Shown one piece after another: positions 1 to 13,307 of a stretch of 64,000 nucleotides of DNA. A program made the position numbers and the translations under genes. The notes under the pieces are model-generated. The model was given only the letters and a program-made list of their open reading frames with translations. It searched no databases and was not told where the DNA came from. Position 1 is the first letter of the stretch. Each line of letters begins with the position of its first letter. This DNA is from Absidia repens. Lineage: Eukaryota; Mucoromycota; Mucoromycetes; Mucorales; Cunninghamellaceae. The stretch covers positions 248,001-312,000 of the forward strand of contig MCGE01000023.1 in NCBI GenBank assembly GCA_002105175.1, written 5' to 3'.

Positions 1-350
1 AAGTCATGAAAGAGACTAATGGGACATTTTTTTATTGAAGCAAGTAAAAACTGACATATTTTATTCAGAAGTAGATATAAGCTACGACTAACTAACACTA
101 AACCAAACTACCGAAGATTCCGGAAAGTCATATAATGGTGGAATCCTGAATCCGAAATGAAAGGTTTTCCTCATGCACGTTGTAATCACTGAGCTAAAAA
201 CCCTGTTATACTATTCCTAACGCTAATCTAAGATCACCGTAAAGTTTGAATTGATGAAGGAAAAAAAAAAAAAAAGAAAGAGAGCGAAAAAAAAGGGAGT
301 AAATAAAAATCCACGTGGGCGGGATTTGAAGTCCTTTCTGTCGCCTCTCC
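1..350 (+). repeat. Dispersed repeat, copy A (cut by window edge)
   Basis: This is the right half of an undescribed interspersed repeat with five more near-complete copies in this window (starting near 1354, 9634, 27057, 48121 and 49853). It shares with them the sequence around 'gactaatgggacattttt', the conserved core at 161-203, the A-rich stretch around 260-297 and the terminal motif 'cacgtgggcgggatttgaa' at 312-330. No conserved ORF is present. All copies have the same orientation. The core can form a hairpin when the minus strand is read as RNA. Confidence 0.8.
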
Positions 351-1353
351 CAGAACTGCGATTCTTCGGTAGTTTTTTTCATTTCGATAAAAAAAATCAC
401 AAAAGAAGGCTCCAGAAGGCCACTGTCTTGATAGATATAGCATGGTAACACATATAAGAATCAATAAATCACCACATTAACAATACAATTTTGTTTTTCC
501 ACTGATATCGATACTGTGGGTCACAACTGTGACATTCCCCTTTTTTATATCGTAAACGACTTGGTATTGCAATTTTCCGACCCCTCATCCAAAAACAATT
601 GCCTCGATTACCTAAGACTTTTGTTTTATAAAAATGTCTGGATTTCCGACTTCGACTCTCTAAGCTTACAATAGATTTTCGCAGTAAGGATGTTTCGATT
701 AAGAATAGTCTTCGGGTTATAGTAATCGAGATAATATTGAATTTTGTGTAAATTATTCTTGTCGAATTAAGAAGACTGGGAAAGACTAGCAGCACCCTCA
801 TTTTAACAGCCCAATTTCAAAAATAAAGAGTCATGCGGGATCTAAACTTTCCAATACTTACAAAGAGCAAATAAAAAAGGATCCATTAAATGCCGGTTAT
901 TGCTGTTGTTGTTGTTGTAGAAATGTGGACTCTGATGGGATGGGACTATACACCCACCATATTTTATCTTTAGTAGGCGACTTAGATCGGGGCTTTTTTT
1001 GTGTGTGGAGTGGAACGAGAAAGTCCATGTGGTATCGACACCATCACCATTTAGCACTTTGGTGGCATTTTCAGAGCATCAGTGATTTTTATTTGGGGTT
1101 TTATGGGGGTTTTATTATCATTATTATGCTATACGTAATAAAAACAAAGAATTGATATGTACAGCATGTCTAGTTAAGCGAAAACTGTAATGATTTGTAA
1201 TAAATATTACACTGGTGACGCGACCTAGGTTCATTAATATCGAGCGATAGAGCAGCACATTCCTACATTTCATATTAAATTATCCAGGGCTGTCAACCAA
1301 TCAGTAGGAGTTTGTGGGGGTGAGGGTGAGTCAAAGTGGACAAGATGAGTGAA
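351..1353. other. Stretch without a recognised gene
   Basis: AT-rich sequence with only short ORFs of low-complexity composition on both strands (for example near 469-801 and 925-1155). I saw no splice-site arrangement, family motif or RNA gene here. Confidence 0.5.
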
Positions 1354-2110
1354 CTAGAAAGCAGGTGCTCGATAAAGCACTCATAAAAGATCAACGATAC
1401 CGGCATTTCTCACTATAATATGGGTCATAGGATGGTTAACTAATAAAATGAATATTTATTGAGTTATATAAATAGATACTAGACTAAATACGAGAGGTTC
1501 ATTGTCACAAGAGATCTAATGGAAGTATGTAGTGGAAGCACTATGTGGGTGACTAATGGGAGTTCAGAAGAACGATCAGCTCTAATCTAATGGAACTATT
1601 GCAAAAAGGTACCTAATATACTGCAAAAAGGCTTAATGTAGAGTAAAGAGGCACTTTTATAGAAGCACAACAACGGTCTATATTAATCAAAAAGGGTAAT
1701 GATAGTAAGAAAAGGATTTATTGTACAAAACACGAGAGAGACTTATACGGGACATTTTTCATTGACTCATGTAAAATAAAATACATATTTTATTGAGATG
1801 TTGATATAAACTATGGCACGCTAACACTAAACTAAGCTAATGAAGGTTCCAAAAACCAACTAAAAGCACCCCCCGGAAATAGAATCAAAATGAAAGGGTT
1901 TCCCCATGCATCTTGTAATCCCTGAGCTGAAACCTCTTCTAAGCTAGTCATAATACAATTCTATGTCCAAAATAACCTCATAGATGTTGAATGGTGAAGA
2001 ATTAAAGAAAAGAAAAAAGAAAAAGAAAGGAAAGAGAGCGAAAAAAAAAAAAATAGGGCGTAAAGTAAATTTTATTGCGGGGTTTCAAGTGCATCGCAGA
2101 GTGGCGACAA
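1354..2110 (+). repeat. Dispersed repeat, copy B (near full length)
   Basis: A near-complete copy of the window's repeat family. It starts at 'ctagaaagcaggtgctcg', passes through 'tatgggtcataggatgg', several 'ttattga' motifs, the block beginning 'gagagacttatacgggac', the conserved core at 1896-1935, the A-rich tract around 2003-2053 and the degenerate terminal motif near 2065-2089. Several motifs on the minus strand read AATAAA. No conserved ORF. Confidence 0.8.
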
Positions 2111-2254
2111 CTTGGTGAACTCAAAAGTAATTGGGGTAGTATAAACGGTAACCAAAAGATTGTACACCACATTGAGTGAAGTGTAAAAATTATTCTTTTA
2201 AAAGGATGAGGAAGATAATATACATGGGAGGAGAGCATCGCTGAGTGAAGAGGG

Positions 2255-2330
2255 AGGTGACCAAGGTGAAAGAGAGCGAAAAAATAAAATAAAATTCACG
2301 TGGGCGGGGTTTAAAAGGCTTTTGTGGCGA
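2255..2330 (+). repeat. Dispersed repeat, isolated terminal fragment
   Basis: A short second occurrence of only the repeat's right end, just downstream of copy B: 'gaaagagagcgaaaaaa' followed by 'cacgtgggcggggttt'. It suggests either a nested or truncated copy or an internal duplication. Confidence 0.6.
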
Positions 2331-3262
2331 CTCTTGTGAGATTGGGTGATGAATGGATAAGAAAATAAGGAGGGAATGAGCACATTACAAAATAAGCAGT
2401 GATGGGAGCATAAAACTTTAATAGTTGAAATACATTGGAAAGTCTGAGGAGAAAGCACATGATCGATCACAATCGACCTAGACCAGACTTTCTCCCGTGC
2501 ATGATCTGTATTATTATTATATTAAGTGGTTAAAAGTTATATTATTATATCAAAAGAAAATCCTTACCATTTTCCGTGAGACGTATTTATTTTACTTTTT
2601 TGCTGGACTACACAATGATAAATAAAAAAGAAAAAGTATCAAACAGAAGTCATTTGGATCCGAAGCGCGAGCCATTATCCTTCCTGTGTTTTTTTCAATT
2701 GGGTAATGAAGCCAGATGAGTGCGATACATACGGAACAAAAATGGCAGAGGTACAAAACCTCATGTGCTCTAAAAACTACAGTTGTACTCTGACCACCAT
2801 GTAGATTCTTTTTGTGGAAATGTCTTCATTCAATATATTCTAATCCATGGAGTTCATCCTCCCTCCAACCATATTTGATAACCCAGGCCATAGTCAAACA
2901 AATCCTCTGCCCCATTTTTTATTATGATACTCAAACCTGCTATATATCAAAACCTATATAAGTTCCTATATGAAGTGTAGAAACATTTTCTATTGAATCA
3001 ATCTAATACCGGATGAACACCTTAAATTTTTCGTACGATATCAGTGACACACCCCAATCGAGCATTGTTTAGCATCGATTGTGACCCAGTGTATAAACGT
3101 GCCATTCATACTATTTGCTTAAAACTATAGAAGACTTCGAGCTTCATTGACATCCATCCCATGCTATATCACTGACCTACTGGCCCATTGACGAAACACT
3201 TATGACAAACAGCACAAGTTTAATTTTTTTTGATGGTCAAAAGTATCAGTTGTTTATTTGTT

Positions 3263-3306
<44 letters not shown>

Positions 3307-3691
3307 GGGGTAACCAAAAAAAAAAAAGCTAACAATACAAAGTATAGTAGTACAGATATAAGATGTAAACGAGGGTAAATGCAACAGAATAGATATTGGG
3401 GTAAAGATAAAAAATAAACGAAAATATCAACTGTATGGGAATGAGTATCTAATCCTATGTTTGGTATGGTAGTGTCTTGGAGCATTGGTTCGTTTTTTCG
3501 AAAACCACGGAAATAATAGAAGGAGGAGGGGCATGGTTTAGAAAAGAAGGAAATATGATGGATTGGGTAGGTGGTGTTGGTGTGTCTACAGTGTGCAAGA
3601 GCTTTTTTTGTTTCGAGAGGGGCGGATTCGTTTCCAACCATGATCGTCACCGGTAACAATAATTCATCGTCATCATCACTGCTGCCACTAT
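2331..3691. other. Stretch without a supported gene; contains A41 tract
   Basis: No gene could be supported. A run of 41 adenines lies at 3264-3304. The minus-strand ORF across 3246-3659 is largely poly-Phe from this tract. The part at 3455-3637 reads like protein, and could be 3' sequence of the decayed gene just upstream on that strand. Confidence 0.5.
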
Positions 3692-4287
3692 CTATTGCTG
3701 CTGCCGATCCATGTCATCATCCATTGGTTCGTTTGGTGCATAATAAAGTGTTTTGTCGCGCTTGGCAAAGAGGAAATCCAAGTACGGTGACACAGGGTAA
3801 AACAAACGTCGTCTGGGTAAGTCGGGATCGCTGTTCAAAAAGGTCAGAGCTAGAATCACCATGATAAAAGTGGGTGGTGGTTGCAGCCAACCCAGAAGCA
3901 AGGTACCTCTGGCTGTAAATGAAGTATTGCTAAAGAACTATTCAATTGAAGTAATCCAAAAAGGTCCGAACTTTGTGCAGGCTACAGGTATTGTTCAATA
4001 GGTGGAGGAGGAGCAGGATTCTGGAAAGTGACCGGAAAAGGAGGTGAAAAAGTAGTTGATTGAGATAGACTAGAGAGATCAGAGCAAGTAGCAACGGTAG
4101 ATGCTATAGAGCTACGAGATGATAATGATGCTGAGCCCTAGTAAATAGGAGATGCGTTCACCACTTCTTATAACATATATCGTTCGTATCGCTGGGATGA
4201 GAGGTTACTGATTTCGACGAGAAGAATCGGGGTGTTCGGTTTTTGTGGTGAATGGAATAATCGAGGTTGTAGTGTTGGACGTGGCAT
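3692..4287 (-). pseudogene. Decayed gene, possible membrane protein
   Basis: The minus strand reads like protein from an ATG at 4287 in one frame (beginning MPRPTLQPRLFH), but with isolated stop codons before EVVNASPIY, before GSASLSSRSS, and after PPPPIEQYL. A second frame, opening after a possible acceptor near 3915, then encodes GTLLLGWLQPPPTFIMVILA, which looks like a membrane segment, and a charged tail ending in MDRQQQ. No splice arrangement that I tried removes all stops and keeps frame. It could instead be a real gene with exons I mis-assigned. I do not recognise the family. Confidence 0.35.
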
Positions 4288-4505
4288 GTAGAAAGCTATG
4301 TAAGATTCAAAATGTACAATAGGCGATATTTTTCATAAAGAGACATATAAAAAAAAAACAGTATGTGTAAAAGATGTAGTTTATTATAAAGGATATATCA
4401 TTTGTATAAATATTACTAAAAAAAAAAAAGCCCAGACCACATTTTCACGATTGACAAGCGCAAAAAATAAAAAATAAAGGTAATCAAATATCTAGTTTTT
4501 TGTAA

Positions 4506-6039
4506 TCATTCAAATGGCACACAAAGCACTTTTCCTTTCACTAATGGTTCATGTTGGTTCACAATTTTAAAAGGGGGACTAATACAGAATTGAATCACAC
4601 CAGCACGTCTTCCCTGGACATCATTCATCACCGCAGGATCCAAGAGTTGTGTTCCTTCTTGTACGTCAGCAGCGGTAATATCCAATTCCATACCTTTGAT
4701 CGCAAATCCAAGTGCTACCGCCTGTTCCACTAAGCCTTGAATCTGTGCTCCAAAATGTTTCTTGACATCCGTTTCCAAAGCTGTATCATGCTGATAAATA
4801 AATGGGTAGGCTTTGGCTAGACCACCATATAGATACTTCCAATGACCTTGCACTACTTGTTGCAATTGCTGTTTCACATGTTCCTGATGTTGTTGTGCTG
4901 CTACCACAGTTGATGCTACTTGCTGTCGTAGGCGGATCGAGAAGATGACCGCCTCTGATAAAGAAGAAGAAGAGACCAAGGAAGAGAAGGATGAAAACGA
5001 AGAGGGGGAAGAAGAGGCGAGAGAAGGGGATGTGACGGAAGAGGAAATATTTGATTTGGATGGATACTGCTTGCCTTGTTGTTGTTCTATATCATGGTCC
5101 AAAAACCAGAGAGCTATTTGAGCATAATCATCCGAACACGCACACCCGGCAATTTCACTGAGGTTGAAGTTCTGCACCAAAACATCCATAATGAATTTTT
5201 CCGTTAAAAGGCGGATCAAAAAAGGTGATAATGGACACATCGGTTCAATCACTTGACGCAAATTCAGCCAAAAGCTAGATAAGGATTGACATGTATGATC
5301 AGGCGAGATGTGAGGTAAGAGTCGGTCGGTGAGTTCGGCGATGTTGTGTTGGAGTTGGATTAGTTTTGTTCGGATCGACTGGAGATCATCAGAGGTCGCA
5401 CGCATCGAAGCCAGGTGGGTATCATATTGCTTTTGCAATTGTGTCGTCTGAGTGATACGATCTTGAGTTCTTTGTTCAAGGCGAGCCAAATCCTGTTCCT
5501 GCCGTTGATTGTCGTACATGGTTTGTTGTTTCTCCGCCTGAAGTTGCTCCAATAATTGCCGTTTCTGGTCAAGTTCCTGTTGTAGCTCAGGCACTGTCCT
5601 TGGTAGTGAATTGCTGTTGTCATATGTAGCATTGTTGGGTCGTAAAGAAGCCAGCCGTTTTATCGAGTCTCCACCTAGTATACCATTTTATGGGAAAAAG
5701 TGAGTAACAATCTACACGTTAATGAGCCCCTCTTTTTGTTTTTGATCATTGCCTACCTTTTTTACTTGTCGAGTTGATCCGCGAAGGTGGTTGATATGAA
5801 GATTGGGTAGAATGGATTGATGAATGTCGACTAACAGGTTTATATAAAGGAGGTTCAGGCATATCGTCAGTAAGGGATTTTTTGTGCTTGGATTTCTTTT
5901 GAAAAATTCGCGATAGGCGTTCCATAGATTTTTTCTTTGGAGGCGAAGATGGTAAAGGCTGTATGTCGTCACAGGTAGTAGTAGAAGCGCCGTCATTAGA
6001 GGTCCATTTCATGTCTGAATGCTGATCTGAGCCTAGCAT
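4506..6039 (-). CDS. Coiled-coil protein of unknown function
   Basis: Two exons (6039-5757 and 5674-4506) join in frame at a GTAGGC...TACTAG intron and give a protein of 483 residues. Residues 1-120 are Ser/Pro/Lys-rich and basic (KKKSMERLSRIFQKKSKHKK), probably disordered. A Gln/Leu/Glu-rich coiled coil spans about 120-220. A hydrophobic helical region follows (FWLNLRQVIEPMCPLSPF, about 235-290), then a poly-Ser linker and a C-terminal globular part ending in KGKVLCVPFE. The start is the ATG preceding LGSDQHSDMK; an upstream open stretch has no better start. I recognise no family; a scaffold or cytoskeletal role would be guesswork. Confidence 0.75.
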
Positions 6040-7025
6040 AGTAATGATATAAAAAAAGTATGAGAGAGAGAGAGAGAAAGAGAGAAAGAAGACTAACTGT
6101 AAACTCAAAATCCATAATGGCCCCCTTTATTTTTCATCTTAGTGGACATTTTTAAACCACGCAAAAGTAAGGAGACTGTAAAAAACATACATATAATAAA
6201 ATAAACTATATTCTACATAATTCATCAAAAAAAATAGTCCAGAAAATTCGTCATGATTGACTGCTATCATTATAAGTATTATATGTTCGCCCTTATTCTC
6301 TGACTTGACAGCATGACGCATATATATTCTATACATATTATTGTATTGTATGGCACAAAGTTGGTTTAATTTCGCTTTCCCTCATTAAAATAGTCGAATA
6401 GGTTGTTTACGCTTTGGTTCCTAGGCATGATTCTGTTCGACGCTTTCTTCAACAAAAGATACTATATAATCAAAAACCAACTGGGTTGAAAATCCTGTCT
6501 TTCATAACAGTGGTAACTATTTTTGCTTCAATTCATTACCTATTGCTGTCTCAGCAGTAACTTTCCAATTCCGATTGATGTCTAAAACCAGGTATATTTA
6601 ACCTGGTTACCAGAAAAACCTTTATTTTGACAGTTGGTCGAATTGGGTGCTCTGTATTTCATTATAATGGTACTCACCGATATTTATTCACTTCAGCCAC
6701 AGTGTACAATACCGTAGATATTTTTTATATTGGCTATTGTTTCCCTGTAATGACTTGTGGTAGTCTCTTGGATGACATGAGGGTGAGACTTTTATAGCCA
6801 TACTGTATGTACTGCATGTCACTGTACGGAGTGTAGGCAGAATAGATAGAGTATATATGAAAGTGTGGCTGAGATCAGATCCGATAAATGCGCTCGGTGT
6901 TTGAACTTCGGTGTACGGCGACCCGACCGATCTGATCTTAGCAGTTAAAAAAAAAAAAGTGGGACAGGGGAAACTTATTCTTTTCCTTTTTTTAATCAAT
7001 TAAGAAAAGGCAGCAGCATAGATAC
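6040..7025. other. Divergent intergenic region
   Basis: Lies between the starts of two divergent genes (4506-6039 on the minus strand and 7026-8900 on the plus strand), so it should hold both promoters. CT-rich sequence sits directly upstream of the minus-strand ATG (6061-6090 on the plus strand reads as GA repeats). I saw no ORF with coding character and no RNA gene. Confidence 0.5.
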
Positions 7026-7980
7026 ATGTTTCGGCCACAATCAATTACATTACGACTCTTCTCTCATTTACAACACGCGAGACACTTATCAACCTCAACC
7101 CCTCCATCACAGTTTTTCTCGGCAACCAAACTCTACGCTCGTCATCTCGCTCATGGAAGTCCGCAAAGCGAGCTTCTGACAGAAAACATTTATGGGCGAG
7201 TAAGAATATACACCAGTGGCATTTCTACTGACAACAAACCTTCTAATACTCCCGATAAAAGTGCGCCTCTAAATTGGAAATGGAGCCAAACCGACGACCT
7301 TACCCCTGTTTCTATGCGATCTCAGGGCACCGACCGATATTTTTGTGCCGCTCACTCTCTTATCAATGGTGTTAAACAAAATCTACGCGAACTATTTCTT
7401 CCTGTGGGTTATCCCGAGGGTTTACATACCTGTTACCAAAAATTTCATCTATGGCTTGGCGTTGAAACCTTCCTAGGCTCTATGGTAAGGCGAAAAAGGC
7501 ATAAGCACACTGCACAAAATTTTAACGAAAATCCTTTTGACACGTTTCTTTTTTTTTATTTTATTCTAATTAGATCAGTGTTTTATGCTCTCAAGCCATG
7601 CTTGGATCTTTGGGGCTAGGTGCAGCCGAAGCAGCAGGAGGTGCAGTGGCTATTCAATGGGTGCTTAAGGATGGAATTGGCGAAGTAGGAAAGCTATTTT
7701 TCATCAAGCGATACGCCAGTTCCTTTGATTCTCATCCGAAAACATGGAAAATTGTAGGTGAAGGCATGTCTTCTGTGGGCTCCTTTCTTCAGCTTTGTAC
7801 ATGTGTAGTTTCCGTCAATTTGTTTTTGCCTTTGGCTGCAGGTAAAGAATAAAATGGCCCAAATTATGGCATTGTACGATAACATTTTCTACATTCCACA
7901 TAGTTGGCAATATGCTTGAATCAATACATAGAAGTGTTTGGTTTGCAAGTCATATGACATTCACAAAACATTTCTCAGTA

Positions 7981-8015
<35 letters not shown>

Positions 8016-8900
8016 CAAACGCATACTTATTATTATTATTTAATATTAGCCGCATGGAAACATTGGAGACATTGTTGCGAAAGACGATGCTCAAACATCT
8101 ACTGCTCAATTACTTGGTATGCTCTCTGGTGTGTCTCTACTTACCCTATCCCACTCTCAACTCTTTTTGTTTGGCTGTTTTTCCGTGCTTGCCCCGATTC
8201 ATCTCTGGTCCACCACTTCAATGCTCAAGGCCGCCAAGTTTGAAAATTTGAATCAAGCTAACCTTATCTTGCTTGGACAGTCATTTGTTGATAACGGAAA
8301 AGTCATGGACTATGAACAGCTCCACCAAAGTGAGTCCTTGGGTTATGGCGGTGAATGGATTCAACAAAATCATAAACATGTCAATATCAAAATGGGTCTC
8401 AGTGCTGATAAAGCATATCAATCAGCGAATGAAATTCGAAGCGCCATTGGTATATTCAAGGTAAAGATGCTTGTCACTGTATCTAATGATATTACTTATT
8501 GACAATCTCCATTTTTATAGAACGAAACTTATCTATTGAACTACCGAGAAAATACAGTGAATATCCTTTTCCATAATGATGCCCAGGTCAATGATGTCAT
8601 CAAAGCTGTGCTTCATGCCATTAAGTTCTACGACGCCTTGATCACCTCCAAACAAGACACTTGGAAAACACTGGACCAGACTTTACATTGGACAACAAGC
8701 AATTGTCAACCCTTTTTAGAATCGTTGAAGGCTCATCAATGGCAATGTGACAATGTTTATTGGAATGACGGGTAAGGAATCAGAATTTCGTACAAAGGTA
8801 GAATAAAAAAAAAAAGTCATCTTACAATATTTTCTTCTTATCCTTCTTAATTAGGGGTATCCGATTGACATGGGATCGACAAATTACTTGCTCTTCTTGA
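7026..8900 (+). CDS. RUS family protein (DUF647)
   Basis: Six exons (7026-7484, 7574-7841, 7904-7977, 8050-8460, 8521-8771, 8855-8900) keep frame throughout and give 502 residues. The central part matches the RUS (root UV-B sensitive, DUF647/C16orf58) family: LFLPVGYPEG, then LGAAEAAGGAVAIQWVLKDG, and a segment with VAKDDAQTSTAQLLGM. The N-terminus (MFRPQSITLRLFSHLQHARH) is rich in Arg and Ser without acids, as in a mitochondrial targeting peptide. RUS proteins are membrane-associated and act in vitamin B6-linked and auxin-linked processes in plants; the fungal role is unknown. Hydrophobic segments near residues 155-185 and 290-320 fit membrane association. The third intron carries about 30 adenines straight after its donor site. 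Confidence 0.9.
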
Positions 8901-9633
8901 ATCCTAGTACATTTCTATATCCGTATTTTATCAAAACCTCACCACTCCTCTCCTCCATTTTTTTTTCTTTTTGTTTTTTTTTTACCATGCGACTTATATA
9001 CTTGTATGTTATCTTCATTATTTTTGGAAACTATATTGATATCAATAAACACCTATTTTGATTTTAGCTTGATCAGTAATGATGTTGCATTTGTATTTTT
9101 TAAAAAAATATTGATTTGAAGGGCTGAGTGGGATGTATGAGGCAGTTCAGCAAGGGCGGTTTCTGATAGAATTAAACACTCCTGCCATTTTTATCTTTAG
9201 TAGAATGTCATTGAGGGTCAATTGGCTTCAGATTGAGGCTTCTTCTATTTTTTTTCTACTACTTTTGCGTCACATCCTAAAGTATGTCGAGTCTGATGGA
9301 GGTTCTGCTAATGTCATTGTCTTGGTTGGTTGATATGAATGGTCAAGTTGGAATAGCGCCATATTTCACATCAATTGACCTCGAGCTGCTAATCATTCGC
9401 TGGAATGATTTACGGAGACGCTGCCGCATAACTAACATAGATAGTTTTATAAGGTCCAGTCAGGTATCAGAAAAAAATGCTCTGTGGTATAACGCTGACA
9501 GCGGTCACAATGCAACTTTGTTTCATTATCATAGTTGGTCGGGCAGAAATAGAGTGATATTTAATATTAAATGACCTGGAACTTCTAGTTAATGACTGAT
9601 GCTCAAGGGAAAAGGGAAATTGTTATAAGGTGA
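8901..9633. other. 3' flank without a gene
   Basis: Downstream of the RUS gene. A poly(A) signal candidate (aataaa) lies at 9045-9050. The remaining ORFs are short and of AT-driven composition. Nothing else recognised up to the next repeat copy. Confidence 0.5.
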
Positions 9634-10365
9634 ATCTAGAAAGCAGGTGTTTGGTGGGAACACTCAAATAGTCACAATAACGTCTTTGCTTAATATATGA
9701 TGGGTCAGAGGATGTTTATAGAAAAGGACATAATTTATTGAAGTAATATGGTTGACACTAAAGTATAGAGAGGGAATCTAATAAATGTAGTATGAACGAG
9801 ATTGCAGTGAATAATGATCAATGCTAATCGGAATGGGCGAGTATAAATTAGATCTAATATATTGTATTGTGAAGGATTGAGAAAGTCTGAAGGGATACCA
9901 TTCATTACAAGGCAACAACGGTTTTCACTAGCCAAAAGGGATAATGGGAGTAAAAAGGGAATATGTTGCACAAGACATGAGAGCGAACAATAGAACATTT
10001 TTCATTGAAGCAAGAAAAAGGAAACATATTTTATTGAATAGTATTATTGAGATTTAGATATAAACTACGGGAAAACTAACACTAAACTAATGAAGGCTCT
10101 AAAAGGCCAACAAATGGTAGTCCCAGATCCCAGATCCAAAATGAAAGGGTTTCCCCATGCATCTTGTGATCCCTGAGCTGAAAACCGTTATAAACTAGTC
10201 CTGATACAATTCTAAGTCCAAAATAACCCCATAGAAGTTGAATGATGGCGGGAAAAAAAAAAAAAAAAAAAAAAAAAAGAGAGAGAAGAGCGAAAGAAAA
10301 AAAAAAAAGACCAAAATAAAGATCACGCGTACGGGATTTGAATTATTTTTTTTTGGTCGCTCATA
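9634..10365 (+). repeat. Dispersed repeat, copy C (near full length)
   Basis: Near-complete member of the repeat family: left end 'ctagaaagcaggtgtttgg', 'gatgggtcagaggatg', 'gaagcaagaaaaaggaaac', conserved core at 10147-10186, a long A-rich tract at 10251-10310, and a terminal motif 'cacgcgtacgggatttgaa' that differs at the E-box-like site. Same orientation as all other copies. No ORF shared with other copies. Confidence 0.8.
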
Positions 10366-11683
10366 AGGAATTGGTCTGTCTATTATTTTAGTTTTTTGGT
10401 GCAAAAAAGGAAACTCTAGCTTTTTTTTTCCTTCTCTTGTTTTTAAAAATAATCAACACCATACAATCCCATCCACACGGTGGTTCATCTCTCAAGGCAT
10501 GGAACACCAGCATTCAACATTGGCAACATGGTTGTTCTCTTCTCTTAATATCTTTGCAGATGAGTTGTCGAAAAATTCCTTCCCAAGTTCAGTTAATACC
10601 TTCAATGTAGAATAGTTTATCACTCACCGTAGGAACAGCTTATCTATTTTACGACAAGGTACTCGCATCTCACACAGCCTCACATTTAGATATATATTAT
10701 AGTATTACCATTTGACGGGTTAGTTTAGTTCTGTAGTTTATATATTTACCTGAATAAAATATGTCTTGTCTTTTGATGTTACATCGTCTCTCATACGCTT
10801 AGTCTGCCATGTTATTTGTTCGAACCCCCCACACTGTAGAGTAGTGTATCATAGAACATGTGCGTGTAAAAAAAAAAAAAAAAAAAAAAAGGCTGGTGTG
10901 CTTCTCCCAAAAAAAGGTAGATATGAATTGACTTCTATCAATCATCGCATCATACTCGGCACTCCGCCTAATAGAAAGGGGTTTCAAAAAATAGGGGTAG
11001 CATTATTTCTCGTTGTGCACGCATTAAAAAGGTTCAGGAAAGAACGAATAAAATAATAAGCAGTAAAGAGCGCAGGAAAATTTTGAATGCAAAGCTTTTG
11101 TTGAATCACTATCGATACAGATTATATGTTGCGACATACGCTTCATACACTTTGAAAAAATATTCTCTTATTCAATGACCCTTAGCATTTTCCGTGATAT
11201 ACAATGTTTTTTTAGGCGATTGCTGAATTGACCTACAATGTAGATATTACAGAGTTACTTTGTCATTAAGGCTCTTGTACAAAATGGGGCAGACGGTAGA
11301 AGGATGAGGTAACTCGTTGACTGTTTTTTAAAAGGAAGTTTAAACTGGTGGATACATAAAAAGAAAATATCAAATAATCCCGTTGCATTAACCTTGTTTC
11401 CTTGGCACTTTTGCTTTGAAGACGTTGTCCTTTTTTGCAAGTGCATCCACACAAATAAAGCATACACACACATATACACATACACACAGAAATAGGAGCA
11501 CGTACATTTTCAGTAATGGAATAAACAGTAATTTTTATTATTTATGAAGCAGGGAAAAAAAGTAACTTGAGCAATATGGAAAACTATAAACTAAACTAGA
11601 GAAAGATAAATGGGGACACTGAATCATAGAATATTGAGATAAAGAGGTGTACGGACCGGATGCAATATGTTGGAGTAAATATG
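10366..11683. other. Gene-poor stretch; short coding-like ORF
   Basis: No gene is supported. A 39-codon plus-strand ORF at 10500-10616 (MEHQHSTLATWLFSSLNIF and on) has protein-like composition and could be a remnant exon, but lacks partners. A 20-base poly(A) tract at 10869-10889 breaks another short ORF. The right end is the 3' flank of the Mei2-like gene and includes 'ataaactaaactagag' near 11586. Confidence 0.4.
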
Positions 11684-13265
11684 TTAGAAAATAGTCGTTT
11701 TGTTTTCGTGGTAGTGACGACGCCTGGCAGCAATAGGCAGAATTGGATCTGGGAATTTCTATTGGTAAAAATCAAATCAAAGGAATGAGAGTCAAGTCGA
11801 TCCTTTTTTTTTTTTTTTTCTGTAGGAGTGTAATAGATACCTCTTCTTCACCTTTTCTTGGTCCATAAGAGTAGAAGATCTTTGGACGATAGGATAAGTC
11901 CTGTTCCATTACAACAGAATTGCGAAATTTGTTGATAAGGTTGACCTTGCCTTGGATTTTTGCGTAAGATAATTCACATTTTTTTTCAGAATTGAAGCGG
12001 CTCCTAAATAAACCGATTAAGAAACCACACACACACACACACACACAGAGAGAAACATAGAGGAAGGGAGGGAGAGATGCGTATTAGCCAATTTGATCTT
12101 TGTTGTTGGAAGGATAAATAAAGTTCTTACCATAATTTCCCCGCTTTCTGTTCAAAAAAGGAGATCACCGATCTGGCATTGATAAAATTGATAAAGGCAT
12201 ATCCGACGTTGCATTTGTGTTTGAAGTCGATCCGAAGATATAAAAAGTCATACGTTCCTTTATGAGTCGAGTCAATACACTCCATGAGCATGGCCTATAT
12301 TTTAAATAAACAAAATATGTGAGTGGTGTTTGTTGTCTAGTTTCCCTTCCCAGTCCTTTATTTTTTTTTCTACCTGGGTGTACTTGTTTGGGATATTTCG
12401 GATCATAAATGTCGTCCGATTGTCCAACCCATTGATCACGTTATTCACATCAAATTGGTAATCACGTTCGCATATCATTTCATCATCGATGTTGGTATAT
12501 CCCTTCACTTGCTGAGAGGAAGTTGAGGTGAAGTGATCCATGCTGATCAACGATGATGGTGTAGGCGGTCCAAAGTAACATTGTATATCTTTTTCTGACA
12601 TAGTATCCGATCCAGTGGTAAAACTTCTTGGTGTACATGGGCCAATTTGTTTCAATATCATTCCTTGATTGCTGGTGGCTGAAGTGTATATCACATTTTC
12701 ATCATGTCGACCTTTGAGTTTGTTGTGGCGGTGGAGTTCAATTGCAGGCGACATACCAGAATTATACATAGTAGCATTCTCTAAACGATGATAATGGGGG
12801 ACCATGTTTGAATTCGATGAAGACCAGTCCCCAAAAGACACATTACTAATTTCAGGCAAATGGCTAAAGGGAGACGAGGAGGCCAACCGCACGACATGGT
12901 GTTGTTGGTAATTGCCATGAGGACGAAGTGATGGAAGTGGTGATCTTGCGGATGAGGTAGATTGAGACTGTAAAAGTGGTGCATGCGGTCGAGAGAGAGA
13001 GGAAACCCAATCTTCATTATGGATCCCACTAAAAGCCGGATTTGTATTATTGCGAGAGTAATTTTGAGATGGAAGAAACTGAGAGACAAGTCGAGAAGCA
13101 CCAGTATGCATTTCTGATGTTGAATGTTGAAGAGAGCTTTGGTTTTCTGGTGATTGTAATTTGCCATGTGGTCGCTTTATAATGCGGGCATCCCTTAGTT
13201 CCAGTTCAAGATGTATGAGACGTGAATTGAAGACAATCCCCTAAAAATAAAGATTAATACTCCAT

Positions 13266-13307
<42 letters not shown>

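Noticed and set aside
3246..3659. Minus-strand ORF of 137 codons with poly-Phe
   Set aside because: It owes its length to the A41 tract, and its start is not ATG. Part of it may be 3' sequence of the decayed gene upstream.
10811..10835. tRNA-like T-loop (tgttcgaacccccc)
   Set aside because: The flanks cannot form the T stem, and there is no anticodon arm or D arm at the right distance on either strand.
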